Position numbers and translations under genes: made by a program
Origin: G963422595 sp963422595
GTDB lineage: Bacteria > Pseudomonadota > Gammaproteobacteria > UBA4575
Length of the DNA: 64,000 nucleotides
Reading direction: 5' to 3'
NCBI GenBank assembly: GCA_963422595.1
Contig: OY730298.1
Coordinates: 868,001-932,000 of the forward strand
The notes under the pieces: generated by a model
The model's input: the letters and a program-made list of their open reading frames with translations, nothing else
Told to the model about the DNA's origin: nothing
Databases searched by the model: none
In this document: positions 24,657 through 33,527 of the stretch, piece after piece
Layout: each line of letters opens with the position of its first letter
Position numbering within the stretch: the first letter of the stretch is position 1

Positions 24657-26414
24657 TTGAAGATCAAAGCCACGATTTTGTGGGCTCTTTACCATATAGT
24701 GACGCTGGTAGCCATTTCCAGCCTGATGAGCTGTGCCTCACGAACTCCGCATAGTACTACCGATGGCGAAACTCTCAAGCATCCCAATAAATTGCTAACC
24801 ATCCGCGAGCAACAGGAATCCAGATACAGCGCGCGCTCCGATCTTATGTATGAGGTTTTGATCGGCGAGTTATCCGGACAGTTTGGGGACATTGAACACG
24901 CCTTACAACATTATATTATCGCGGCGAATTTAACTGATGATGCCGCCGTTGCGGAACGCGCTACACGTATCGCCATGTTTGCCAAAGATTGGGTCGCCGG
25001 CCTGCGTGCGGCCAGCCGCTGGTTGGAGTTGGCAGGTGAGAACCTGGAGGTGAGCCAAATTCTCGGCGTGCTGGAGCTGCGCAATGGCAACGTGGAGGGC
25101 GCGCTGCCGCATTTTGAAGCAATCATGTTGGTCGCCGATGCTTCTCCAGCGAAGGGTTTCAGCATAATCGGTGCGGTGCTGGCGCGCGAAGCGGACTTTA
25201 AGGCTTCCATCCAGTTGCTTGAGGAGTTGGTGAATAAACATTTTGAAAATCCATATGGACATCTGGCTATGGCAAGCCTTGCTTTTCGAGCCAGGGAGTT
25301 CCAGCGTGCGCTGGATGCAAGTGAACTTGCTTTAGGGTTTAAACCTGAGTTGGTGGAAGCTCGCGCGATGCGTGCGCAGGCACTGATGAATCTTGAGGAG
25401 ATCGATCAGGCACTTCAGGAGATGAAATACGTGGTTGCGGAAACTCCGGGCAACCGCGCAATCCGCATGGCTTATGCGCGCATGCTGTTGTCGGCGGAAA
25501 GATATGATGAGGCCGCGAAAGAGTTTGCGTATTTACTGGCGGCGAATCCTAATGATAGTGACTTGATTTATACGTCTGGTGTGTTGCAGTTACAACAGGA
25601 ACGGTACGATGCCGCGGCAGAGAGTTTTAAGCATTTAGTTGAAAATGATCAACGTAAAGACGAGGGCTACTATTATTTAGGTCGCATAGCTGAGGGGCAG
25701 GATAATTTGCAGGCGGCGATTGCCGAATATGAAAACGTTGAACAAGGTGAATATTATTTGGATGCCAAAGCGCGTATTGCGTCACTATATGCCAAACTGG
25801 ATGGTGTAGAAAAGGCACAAAAATATTTAGCAGATCTGCGTAAGCAGTTAAGCACGCCAGAGAGTATTGTCGAAGCATATTTGATTGAGGGTCAATTACT
25901 CTACGCTAATAAACTTTATGTGGTGGCGATGGATGTTTACAGTGAAGGGTTGCAGGAGTTCCCTGGCCATAGCGATTTGTTGTACGCGCGCGCGTTAATG
26001 GCAGAAGAGGTGAACCGTATAGACTTGCTGGAAATTGATCTGCGGGCAATTTTGTCAGAGCAGCCAGATCATGCATCGGCTTTGAATGCTTTGGGTTATA
26101 CCCTGGCGGATCATAATTTTAGAGTTGACGAGGCTTTGGGTTATATTAAGCGTGCTCTGGAGATTCGCCCGAATGATCCGGCCATAATAGATAGTATGGG
26201 CTGGGTGCAATTTCGACTGGGCAATTACGCCGAGGCGGAATCGTATCTGCGTAAGGCCTATGATTTGCTTGAAGATGCAGAAATTGGTGGGCATCTGGTG
26301 GAGTTGCTATGGGTGCAGGGGAATTATGACGAGGCGCGCAGCACTATGAATGAGGTACTGCGACATTTTCCGGACGATGCATATCTGTTAAAACTACAGG
26401 AAAAATTCAAGTAG
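24657..26414 (+). CDS. TPR-repeat lipoprotein
   Basis: A 585-residue protein built of tetratricopeptide repeats (for example RAKALEIRPNDPAIIDSMGW-like units near residue 500). The signal peptide ends in a lipobox, LVAISSLMSC (Cys at about 26), so it is probably an outer-membrane lipoprotein. The start is TTG with no clear ribosome binding site. Proteins of this type precede lolB in many gammaproteobacteria and are thought to scaffold envelope complexes. It is directly followed by lolB with one base overlap. Confidence 0.85.
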   Translation: MKIKATILWALYHIVTLVAISSLMSCASRTPHSTTDGETLKHPNKLLTIREQQESRYSARSDLMYEVLIGELSGQFGDIEHALQHYIIAANLTDDAAVAERATRIAMFAKDWVAGLRAASRWLELAGENLEVSQILGVLELRNGNVEGALPHFEAIMLVADASPAKGFSIIGAVLAREADFKASIQLLEELVNKHFENPYGHLAMASLAFRAREFQRALDASELALGFKPELVEARAMRAQALMNLEEIDQALQEMKYVVAETPGNRAIRMAYARMLLSAERYDEAAKEFAYLLAANPNDSDLIYTSGVLQLQQERYDAAAESFKHLVENDQRKDEGYYYLGRIAEGQDNLQAAIAEYENVEQGEYYLDAKARIASLYAKLDGVEKAQKYLADLRKQLSTPESIVEAYLIEGQLLYANKLYVVAMDVYSEGLQEFPGHSDLLYARALMAEEVNRIDLLEIDLRAILSEQPDHASALNALGYTLADHNFRVDEALGYIKRALEIRPNDPAIIDSMGWVQFRLGNYAEAESYLRKAYDLLEDAEIGGHLVELLWVQGNYDEARSTMNEVLRHFPDDAYLLKLQEKFK

Positions 26415-27046
26415 TGAGGCACTGCGGTATGCGGGCCGGCTGTTTTGTTTGCGTGGTTTTGCTGGTTACGGCGTGCGCTACCGTTGAGCAGCGCCAGCTT
26501 GCCCCGGTTTCAGAGCTTGACAAACAGGCCGCCTGGGATGCGCGTCGCATTACGCTTGAGACCTTGCAGACCTGGAAATTGGCCGGGCGCGTGGCGGGCC
26601 GGTCTGATAATGAAGGTTTTCGCGCCGGAGTGCGTTGGCGACAACAGCGACGCACGTTCAGTATTGACGTACATGGGCCTCTGGGCAGAAAAGTTGCAGT
26701 TCTTCATGGCAGGGAGGGTAGCGTGAAGCTGCATACCGCAAAGGGCGACAGCTATGCCGCACAAGACGCCGAAGCCTTAATGCAGGATTTGTTTGGATAC
26801 TCTTTGCCGGTGCATGGCTTGCGCTATTGGATGCGTGGTATGCCAGACCCGGAACAGGTGTATGCGTCTTTGGAACTGGATCGGCTGGGACGCTTGCAGC
26901 AACTTAGTCAGGCAGGATGGCTGATTGATTATAGGCGTTACCATCATGGCGAACTGGCGTTGCCGGCGTTTATCAGGATTTCAAGTGCTGATCTTGACGC
27001 TAATATTATCATTGATCATTGGAGCTTGAATGTGCCTGAGCACTGA
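26414..27046 (+). CDS. lolB: Outer-membrane lipoprotein receptor LolB
   Basis: A 210-residue lipoprotein that accepts lipoproteins from LolA and inserts them into the outer membrane. The lipobox VVLLVTAC is near residue 21. Family features include ETLQTWKLAGRVAGRS and LMQDLFGYSLPVHGLRYWMRG. The GTG at 26414 overlaps the preceding TAG; ATG at 26429 is an alternative start. It precedes ispE, the conserved neighbour. Confidence 0.92.
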   Translation: MRHCGMRAGCFVCVVLLVTACATVEQRQLAPVSELDKQAAWDARRITLETLQTWKLAGRVAGRSDNEGFRAGVRWRQQRRTFSIDVHGPLGRKVAVLHGREGSVKLHTAKGDSYAAQDAEALMQDLFGYSLPVHGLRYWMRGMPDPEQVYASLELDRLGRLQQLSQAGWLIDYRRYHHGELALPAFIRISSADLDANIIIDHWSLNVPEH

Positions 27047-27111
27047 CGGGACGTTTTCGGATCAGCCGCGTCACGGTTACGTTGAAGAAGCCTAAGTCTG
27101 TTAGTTCTGCT

Positions 27112-27951
27112 ATGCATACGTGGCCGGCGCCGGCAAAGTTAAATCTGTTTTTACATATCATTGGGCAGCGCGAAGATGGCTACCATTTATTGCAGAGCGT
27201 AATTCAATTTATTGATCTCTGTGATCTGCTGCAATTTAGGGTGCGGGCGGATACCAGTAGTATTCAATGTGAGAATTGGCGTGACAATAGTCCACGACGT
27301 GACGATCTGGCGGCACGTGCCGCCAGATCGTTACAGAAAACTTGCGCTGTTAAGCAGGGTGTTGATATAAAACTGCAAAAGGTGATTCCTGTAGGTGCCG
27401 GTTTGGGGGGCGGTAGTTCAAATGCCGCCACCACTTTGCTGGCCCTTAATCGGCTTTGGGGTTGTGGTCTGCAACAAAACGAGCTTACCAGGTTGGGCGA
27501 GCGACTCGGCGCGGACGTGCCGGTTTTTGTGCGTGGCGCCGCCAGTTGGATTGAGGGGGTCGGAGAGCAGTTGTACGCGGTGACGTTGCCACAGCCATGG
27601 TACGTTGTGGTGTATCCCAAGGTGCGTTTGCATACCGGGCAGATGTACGCGCATCCGGATTTGACACGTAATTGCGCCGCCATCAGAATACGCGACTTTA
27701 CGCCGCAAGGCACGCGCAATGTATTCGAACCGATCGCGCGTCGTCTGCAACCAAAAGTGGAACGCGCCTTTCAGTGGTTAGGGCAGTATTCTTTTCCCCG
27801 TCTTACGGGATCGGGTAGCGCACTATTCGCGACGTTTGATACCTGCCAGCGCGCACGGGATGCTTTGACAAGTTGTCCTCAGGAGTTTATCGCGTATGCA
27901 GTAAAAGGATTGAATCAATCACCCGTGCGTTCGTTGTGTGGGTATAATTAA
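27112..27951 (+). CDS. ispE: 4-diphosphocytidyl-2-C-methyl-D-erythritol kinase
   Basis: A 279-residue GHMP kinase of the MEP isoprenoid pathway. The N-terminal WPAPAKLNLFLHI and the ATP-binding loop VIPVGAGLGGGSSNAATTLL are clear, and LTGSGSALFATF is near the C-terminus. The ATG at 27112 places the start just before the conserved WPAPAKLN; a TTG at 27082 would add ten residues. The gene contains a perfect 28-bp palindrome. It is followed by tRNA-Gln and prs. Confidence 0.94.
   Translation: MHTWPAPAKLNLFLHIIGQREDGYHLLQSVIQFIDLCDLLQFRVRADTSSIQCENWRDNSPRRDDLAARAARSLQKTCAVKQGVDIKLQKVIPVGAGLGGGSSNAATTLLALNRLWGCGLQQNELTRLGERLGADVPVFVRGAASWIEGVGEQLYAVTLPQPWYVVVYPKVRLHTGQMYAHPDLTRNCAAIRIRDFTPQGTRNVFEPIARRLQPKVERAFQWLGQYSFPRLTGSGSALFATFDTCQRARDALTSCPQEFIAYAVKGLNQSPVRSLCGYN
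27303..27330. repeat. Perfect 28-bp palindrome inside ispE
   Basis: CGATCTGGCGGCAC (27303-27316) is followed directly by its exact reverse complement GTGCCGCCAGATCG (27317-27330). It encodes part of DDLAARAARS, a normal IspE sequence, so the symmetry results from codon choice in a short protein repeat. Confidence 0.8.
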
Positions 27952-27973
27952 GTATAGTTTAGCGCAGATATAT

Positions 27974-28048
27974 TGGGCCGTCGCCAAGTGGTAAGGCACC
28001 GGGTTTTGATCCCGGCATTCGCAGGTTCGAATCCTGCCGGCCCAGCCA
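27974..28048 (+). tRNA. tRNA-Gln (anticodon TTG)
   Basis: A 75-nt cloverleaf begins TGGGCCGTCGCCAAGTGGTA and ends with an encoded CCA. The acceptor stem TGGGCCG pairs with CGGCCCA. The anticodon stem CGGG/CCCG holds the loop TTTTGAT with anticodon TTG. The T arm reads CGCAGGTTCGAATCCTGCC. Position between ispE and prs is the usual one. Confidence 0.96.
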
Positions 28049-28175
28049 TCTTTATGGTCAGGCGTAGATATTCTTTACTTGAGGGTTGATTTTTGAGTGG
28101 TATGGACGCAAAGAATTTTGGTTTTTTAATAAGTGTATTTATGACTTGCATGGTGCAACGGGCGTCACAGTAATT

Positions 28176-29149
28176 ATGATCAGTGAAAGAGCTTTGTTGA
28201 CTAATAGCGACTTAGTGGTGTTTTCCGGCAATGCACATCCCAGGCTTGCGCAGGATATCGTCGATTACTTAAACATACCTTTGGGTCAGGCATTAATTAG
28301 TCGTTTTAGTGATGGTGAAGTGCAGGTGGAGGTGCAGGAAAACGTGCGCGGCAAGGATGTATTTGTGGTGCAGCCGACGAGTATGCCAACTAATGATAAC
28401 CTTATGGAGTTATTGATTATCGTGGATGCGTTGCGGCGCTCGTCCGTAAAACGTATTACCACCGTGATTCCTTATTTTGGCTATTCGCGTCAGGATCGCC
28501 GTGTGCGTTCTATTCGCGTCCCTATTTCAGCGAAGGTGGTCGCCAATTTGTTGTCCAGCGTAGGCGTCGACAGGGTGCTTACCGTGGATCTGCATGCCGA
28601 TCAGATTCAGGGTTTTTTCGATATTCCGGTAGATAATATTTATGCCTCGCCGGTGTTGTTGGGTGACGTGTATAAGCGCAAGGACCCCGATCTGATAGTG
28701 GTGTCTCCCGACGTGGGCGGTGTAGTTCGTGCGCGAGCTTTGGCTAAGCGCCTGGATGATGCCGATTTAGCTATTATTGATAAGCGCCGTCCCAGAGCGA
28801 ATCAAGCCGAGATTATGCACATTATTGGTGAAGTGGAGGGTAAGTCCTGTTATATAATTGACGATTTGGTGGATACTTCCGGAACTTTGTGTCAGGCGGC
28901 AGGTGCTCTTAAGGAACACGGCGCGGCAAGCGTGCGCGCCTATGCTACGCATCCGGTGCTTTCCGGCAACGCGGTTAACATATTGAAAATTCTGAGCTGG
29001 ATGAATTGGTGGTAACTGATACAATCCCGCTTCGCGATGATGCCAGGGGATGTTCCCGAATTCGCCAGTTAAAGGTTTCGGGGCTGATCGCGGAATCGAT
29101 GCGACGAGTAAATCAGGAAGAATCCGTCAGTACTTTGTATATGGACTAA
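28176..29149 (+). CDS. prs: Ribose-phosphate pyrophosphokinase, with apparent frameshift
   Basis: PRPP synthase, which makes the precursor of nucleotides, His, Trp and NAD. The start [20 protein letters not shown] is followed by [20 protein letters not shown] and the PRPP loop [12 protein letters not shown]. After SGNAV (about 28976) the frame ends within 36 bp. The next frame continues perfectly as [20 protein letters not shown] through to [13 protein letters not shown] and stops at 29149. Restoring one A in AAC-AT-ATT gives N-N-I-E, the family sequence. A one-base deletion is therefore present. As prs is normally essential, an assembly or sequencing error is more likely than loss. Confidence 0.93.
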
Positions 29150-29196
29150 ATAAAGCCTTACATAAAAGCCTTACATCAGGAGAACTGGAGAGAGTT

Positions 29197-29880
29197 GTGA
29201 ATCCCGATTTTACATTAACGGCCGAACCCCGTAACGAACATGGTAAAAGCGCGAGCAGAAGACTGCGTCATAATGGCAAAGTCCCCGCAGTCATTTATGG
29301 GGGAGGGGAAGATCCCATTACCGTAACGTTTGATCATGATGTGCTTGTGCATAATTTAGAACACGAGGCATTTTATTCTCATGTTCTGACTATCAACGTG
29401 GAGGGTAAACCGCAAAAGGCGATTTTGCGGGAATTGCAGCGTCATCCTTATAAACCAACTATATTGCATATGGATTTGTTGCGCGTTCGTGAAGATACCG
29501 AAATCAACGTGCACGTTCCATTACACTTTGTTAATGAGGATACTTGTCATGGCGTGAAGCATGAAGGCGGTGCGATTAGCCACAATCTTTCGGAGATCGA
29601 GATAACTTGTTTACCAAAGAATTTGCCTGAATTTATTGAGGTTGATGTGCAGGATCTTAACTTAAACGCATCCATACACTTAAGTGATATAAAAGTTCCG
29701 GAAGGCGTCACTATCGTCGAGCTTGCTCATGATGAAAGGCACGATCATCCGGTAGTGTCGGTACACGTTAAACGTGCGGTGGAAGCGGAATCTGTGATTA
29801 CTGCGGAGGCTGAAGATGCGGCAGAAGAGACTGCCAAAGCGCCAGGAGAAGATAAGTCTGCGGGAGATGATGCTGCGTAG
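29197..29880 (+). CDS. rplY: Ribosomal protein bL25 (general stress protein CTC type)
   Basis: A 227-residue long form of bL25, which binds 5S rRNA. It starts at GTG (MNPDFTLTAEPRNEHGK), with GGAG 6 nt upstream. The N-terminal RNA-binding domain includes KSASRRLRHNGKVPAVIYGG. The C-terminal TL5/CTC domain follows, and an acidic Ala/Glu tail ends the protein. A longer open frame upstream overlaps the end of prs and is not used. It precedes pth as usual. Confidence 0.93.
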   Translation: MNPDFTLTAEPRNEHGKSASRRLRHNGKVPAVIYGGGEDPITVTFDHDVLVHNLEHEAFYSHVLTINVEGKPQKAILRELQRHPYKPTILHMDLLRVREDTEINVHVPLHFVNEDTCHGVKHEGGAISHNLSEIEITCLPKNLPEFIEVDVQDLNLNASIHLSDIKVPEGVTIVELAHDERHDHPVVSVHVKRAVEAESVITAEAEDAAEETAKAPGEDKSAGDDAA

Positions 29881-29894
29881 TGATTTAGTAAAAC

Positions 29895-30488
29895 GTGACA
29901 ACGTGCAGCAGCATACGTCTTATCGTCGGGCTCGGTAATCCGGGCGAAAAATATCAATCAACCCGGCATAACGCCGGATTTTGGTTTGTAAACGCCGTGG
30001 CAAAGAGCAAGGGCGTAGTATTTAAGCAGGAAGCTGGATTTAAGGGTGGCGTCACTTGTGTTAGTTTTCAGGGAGAGAAGGTCTGGTTACTGAAACCGTT
30101 TACTTATGTGAACGTAAGCGGTGAATCGCTGCGCGCATTTGTCGATTTTTATAAGATTCCTACCGAGCGAATATTAGTAGTTCACGATGAGATAGATTTG
30201 CCGAATGGTACGGCAAAAATAAAATGGGCGGGCGGGCATGGTGGCCATAACGGCTTGCGCAGTATATTTGCACACCTCAACCAGAATTTTTGGCGGTTAC
30301 GCCTGGGTGTTGGGCGTCCGGGCAACCGGGAAGACGTAGTTGATTACGTGCTGACAAAACCTGACGCGCAGGGCCGATTAGCGGTTGATGACGCAATTGC
30401 AAGGGCTTTGACAACGCTGGATGATTTAACTCATGGTGAAATGCAACGCGCGATAAGGAAATTGCACGCGGACGCAGCGGCACGTTAA
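29895..30488 (+). CDS. pth: Peptidyl-tRNA hydrolase
   Basis: A 197-residue enzyme that recycles peptidyl-tRNA released from stalled ribosomes. IVGLGNPGEKYQSTRHNAGF includes Asn and the catalytic His. VVHDEIDLPNGTAKIKWAGG and GHNGLRSI carry the other active-site residues. The start is GTG. It lies between rplY and ychF. Confidence 0.95.
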   Translation: MTTCSSIRLIVGLGNPGEKYQSTRHNAGFWFVNAVAKSKGVVFKQEAGFKGGVTCVSFQGEKVWLLKPFTYVNVSGESLRAFVDFYKIPTERILVVHDEIDLPNGTAKIKWAGGHGGHNGLRSIFAHLNQNFWRLRLGVGRPGNREDVVDYVLTKPDAQGRLAVDDAIARALTTLDDLTHGEMQRAIRKLHADAAAR

Positions 30489-30653
30489 AAATCAGCATGC
30501 AGTTGATTGCAGTGTATGGTACGCAAGTCTTACAGGAAGACGGTTTCTTTCCCATACAGACGCTCTGGCGTTGGGTTGAGTTGCGCCAATACTTCGAAGT
30601 TTTCACCGCGCCCCGTGGAATGCTGTGTTCTGGTACAACGTATAGGCTAAACT

Positions 30654-31745
30654 ATGGGCTTTAAGTGTGGGATTGTTGGGTTGCCGAACGTGGGTAAGTC
30701 AACCTTATTTAATGCACTTACGACCGCGAAAATTGCCGCGGAGAATTATCCCTTTTGTACTATAGAGCCTAACATCGGCGTTGTTGCGGTGCCCGATATT
30801 CGTCTTGATACACTTGCGAAAATAGCGGGGTCTGAAAAAATCGTTCCTGCGACTATGCAGTTCGTGGATATCGCCGGCTTGGTGGCGGGGGCATCCAAGG
30901 GCGAAGGCCTGGGCAATCAATTTCTTGGCCATATTCGGGAAACTGACGCCATTGCGTACGTTATCAGATGTTTCGATGATGAAAATGTGATCCACGTGCA
31001 TGGAAAGATTGATCCGTTGTCGGATGTAGAGACGCTGGTTACGGAGTTGATGCTGGCGGATTTGGAAACCGTAGACAAGGCCATTAGTAAAGCCGAGCGT
31101 GTTGCGAAATCGGGAAACCAACAAGCCCTTGCGCAGCTTGATGTCTATGACAGACTGAAGAGACATTTAGAGGCAGAAAATGCAGCTTATAGCTTTAACC
31201 TCGCGCCGCAAAACGCTGCATTACTGCATGAGTTGCATTTAATTACTGGTAAACCGGCATTTTATATTGCCAACGTTGCGGAAGATGGGTTTGTGAACAA
31301 TCGTTATTTAAACCAGTTACGTGCTTATGCGCAACCTGGGTTCAACCAGGTAATTCCGATATGCGCAAAATTAGAGGCGGAGCTTGCGCAGCTAAGCGCA
31401 ACAGAAAAACAGGAATATCTGACGGAGTTGGGGCTGGATGAACCAGGGTTGCACAAAGTAATTCGCGCGGGTTATGAATTATTAGGGCTACAAACTTTTT
31501 TTACCGCGGGGCACAAAGAGGCCAGAGCCTGGACAGTGTCCAAAGGTGCTACTGCTCCACAGGCGGCAGGCAAAATTCATACTGACTTTGAAAAAGGCTT
31601 TATTCGGGCGGAGGTGGTGAGTTATCAGGATTTTGTTGACGCTAAGGGTGAGCATGGTGCCAAACAACAGGGGAAATGCCGCCTTGAGGGCAAAGAATAT
31701 GTGATGCGGGAGGCGGATGTGGTGCATTTTCGCTTTAATGTGTAG
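30654..31745 (+). CDS. ychF: Redox-regulated ATPase YchF (OLA1 family)
   Basis: A 363-residue Obg-related P-loop ATPase that binds ribosomes. G1 is GLPNVGKSTLFNAL at the N-terminus and G3 is VDIAGLVAGASKGEGLGNQF. The C-terminal TGS domain includes AWTVSKGATAPQAAGKIHTD. It completes the rplY-pth-ychF group and is followed by a tRNA gene. Confidence 0.95.
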   Translation: MGFKCGIVGLPNVGKSTLFNALTTAKIAAENYPFCTIEPNIGVVAVPDIRLDTLAKIAGSEKIVPATMQFVDIAGLVAGASKGEGLGNQFLGHIRETDAIAYVIRCFDDENVIHVHGKIDPLSDVETLVTELMLADLETVDKAISKAERVAKSGNQQALAQLDVYDRLKRHLEAENAAYSFNLAPQNAALLHELHLITGKPAFYIANVAEDGFVNNRYLNQLRAYAQPGFNQVIPICAKLEAELAQLSATEKQEYLTELGLDEPGLHKVIRAGYELLGLQTFFTAGHKEARAWTVSKGATAPQAAGKIHTDFEKGFIRAEVVSYQDFVDAKGEHGAKQQGKCRLEGKEYVMREADVVHFRFNV

Positions 31746-31800
31746 ACAAAATTGACAGCGTCTGCGGGGTTTTATAATGTCCACGCTTTGGTCTCAATAT

Positions 31801-31877
31801 GGCTATGTAGCTCAGTTGGTTAGAGCACAGCATTCATAATGCTGGGGTCGTCAGTTCAAGTCTGACCATAGCCACCA
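31801..31877 (+). tRNA. tRNA-Met (anticodon CAT, elongator)
   Basis: A 77-nt gene begins GGCTATGTAGCTCAGTTGGT and ends with an encoded CCA. The acceptor stem GGCTATG pairs with CATAGCC. The anticodon stem GCATT/AATGC holds the loop with CAT. It closely resembles the elongator tRNA-Met of E. coli; an Ile tRNA read through a modified C is less likely. Confidence 0.93.
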
Positions 31878-31957
31878 TGCCTGATTATTGAGATCGCGTC
31901 TTTATAAAGGATATTGCATGGCAAAGGTCTGTTCCGGGTGCTGGCGACTGCCTATGC

Positions 31958-32704
31958 CTATATAATATAGCGCCTTGCCCAACAGGCGACGTGCTCCGCG
32001 ATGTATTCCGCGTCCCTTTTTCTGGAGATTAAATGATCAGTCCGATCAAGAGAAATAAAGCTTTTGGGATGTTTTGCTTCAGTGAAGATTTTTGCGGCTT
32101 CATCAATCGAGACGATATCGTCATATGGTGAGTGGAAGATAAGAATAGGTTTATTCAGCTTTCTTGTGAAACGCTTGTCGTCATAAGATTTTAGATCTTC
32201 AATATATTCTTTTGTCAATTTAAATGGGCGGCCAAACACTGTGACTTCGGAAAATCCTTGTTTAATTATTGTCGGAATATGATCTTCAAAATGGTCCAGC
32301 ACGTGAGCAGGGCGGCTTGGTGCCGCAATGGTGACGACGGCTTCAATTTCTCTGAGTTGACACGCGGCCGCTACGGCGGCGATGCCCCCAAGACTGTGGC
32401 CAATTAGAAGACGTGGTGTTGAATTATTTTTCGTTAAAAATTTTACTGCTGCTTTGATGTCATCAATATTACTTGAAAAACCCGTATCAGAAAAATTACC
32501 TGCGCTCTTACCCAGCCCGGTAAAATCAAATCGTAATACTTCTATACCCTGATTCGCTAATGCCTTGCATATTCTATAACTGGCAGGATAATCTTTGGAG
32601 CACGTAAAACAGTGTGCGAAAATGGCGTGCGCTATTGGTCTTTCTGCCTGATCCAGAATTCCACTCATGGCTATTTGCAGATTGTTGGCAAAGGTTATCT
32701 CCAT
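31958..32704 (-). CDS. Alpha/beta hydrolase
   Basis: A 248-residue serine hydrolase. IFAHCFTCSKDYPASYRI forms the oxyanion region and LLIGHSLGGIAAVAAA the nucleophile elbow (about residue 104). The acid and base are likely Asp in PYDDIVSI and His in RTDHLISR. It resembles the hydrolase half of hydrolase-OsmC fusions (AHCFTCSKD is typical), but no OsmC domain follows. The substrate is unknown. It is a single gene, convergent with tRNA-Met. Confidence 0.85.
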   Translation of the reverse strand: MEITFANNLQIAMSGILDQAERPIAHAIFAHCFTCSKDYPASYRICKALANQGIEVLRFDFTGLGKSAGNFSDTGFSSNIDDIKAAVKFLTKNNSTPRLLIGHSLGGIAAVAAACQLREIEAVVTIAAPSRPAHVLDHFEDHIPTIIKQGFSEVTVFGRPFKLTKEYIEDLKSYDDKRFTRKLNKPILIFHSPYDDIVSIDEAAKIFTEAKHPKSFISLDRTDHLISRKRDAEYIAEHVACWARRYII

Positions 32705-32940
32705 AAGGCTTCATTAACTTGTAAGTGTAGGGGCATTTACTCTACTAAGCTTTCTATTAGGGGTTAAGCATGGCCGGCGCGATATGCCGCAGGCTTTGTG
32801 GTGTATGATGCTTCAGGTAATACGAACATTTGGAATATGTGCAGGTTTAATTTTGGAGATCGTTGTTTGTTAATGCGAACAAGATGCCTTTTTCTACCCA
32901 AACTTTCACCCCTATGCCGTTTGCGTATTCTTCAAAGTAA

Positions 32941-33378
32941 ATGATGCTGGTTGTTGTTAGCACTATTTTGGTAATTGTGCTGATCGTCGCACTTCACTAT
33001 GAAGTCCTGACGTATCTCGCACGCGCGCACATACAAAGCTCATGGCCTTCCAGATTAGTATTACCCATTGGTGTGTTAGTGGTAATTTTTACGCATGTAG
33101 TTGAAATTTGGATGTTCGCATTTTTATATTATGTTTTATTTTTATTGGGTGGTGTGGGCGATATTGTCGGTGAGTTTGATTATACCCTCAGGGATTGCGC
33201 GTACTTTTCCTTTGTGAACTATACCTCGCTGGGTTATGGAGACATTGTTCCGACAGGTAACGTCAGGTTTGTCGCCGGTTCCGAGGCCTTAACCGGACTG
33301 GTATTAATTGCGTGGACTGCCTCTTTCGCTTACTTACAAATGCGGCAATTTGTTGGCACTGAGTGGAACGGTAAATAA
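32941..33378 (+). CDS. Two-helix potassium channel family protein
   Basis: A 145-residue membrane protein of the Ion_trans_2 family. Two or three hydrophobic helices surround a pore loop with the filter TSLGYGDIVP (about residues 96-105), a variant of TVGYGD. There is no cytoplasmic RCK domain, so any gating must be intrinsic. It stands alone, with 236 bp upstream in which I see no other gene. Ion selectivity for potassium is inferred from GYGD. Confidence 0.82.
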   Translation: MMLVVVSTILVIVLIVALHYEVLTYLARAHIQSSWPSRLVLPIGVLVVIFTHVVEIWMFAFLYYVLFLLGGVGDIVGEFDYTLRDCAYFSFVNYTSLGYGDIVPTGNVRFVAGSEALTGLVLIAWTASFAYLQMRQFVGTEWNGK

Positions 33379-33482
33379 ACGTAAGCCGAAAAGGCAGTGT
33401 ATCGCCAGGTTCTGGCATCTGGCAGTGGTGTGAACGGTCGGGCTTTATGCGTGCCGACAGTGTTTAGCGCGATAGACGCGAA

Positions 33483-33512
33483 AAGCCCCATGCGGGTATC
33501 CGCGCGGGGCTT
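33483..33512 (-). terminator. Rho-independent terminator after pckG
   Basis: AAGCCCC (33483-33489) and GGGGCTT (33506-33512) pair, with a further GCGG/CCGC inside. On the minus strand the stem is followed by TTTTC. It lies 16 bp after the pckG stop. Confidence 0.75.
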
Positions 33513-33527
33513 GATCGTTAGCTGCCG

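Noticed and set aside
32873..32944. 23-codon basic ORF whose TGA overlaps the potassium channel ATG
   Set aside because: It could be a coupled leader peptide, but it has no close ribosome binding site and no independent support, so it was not called.
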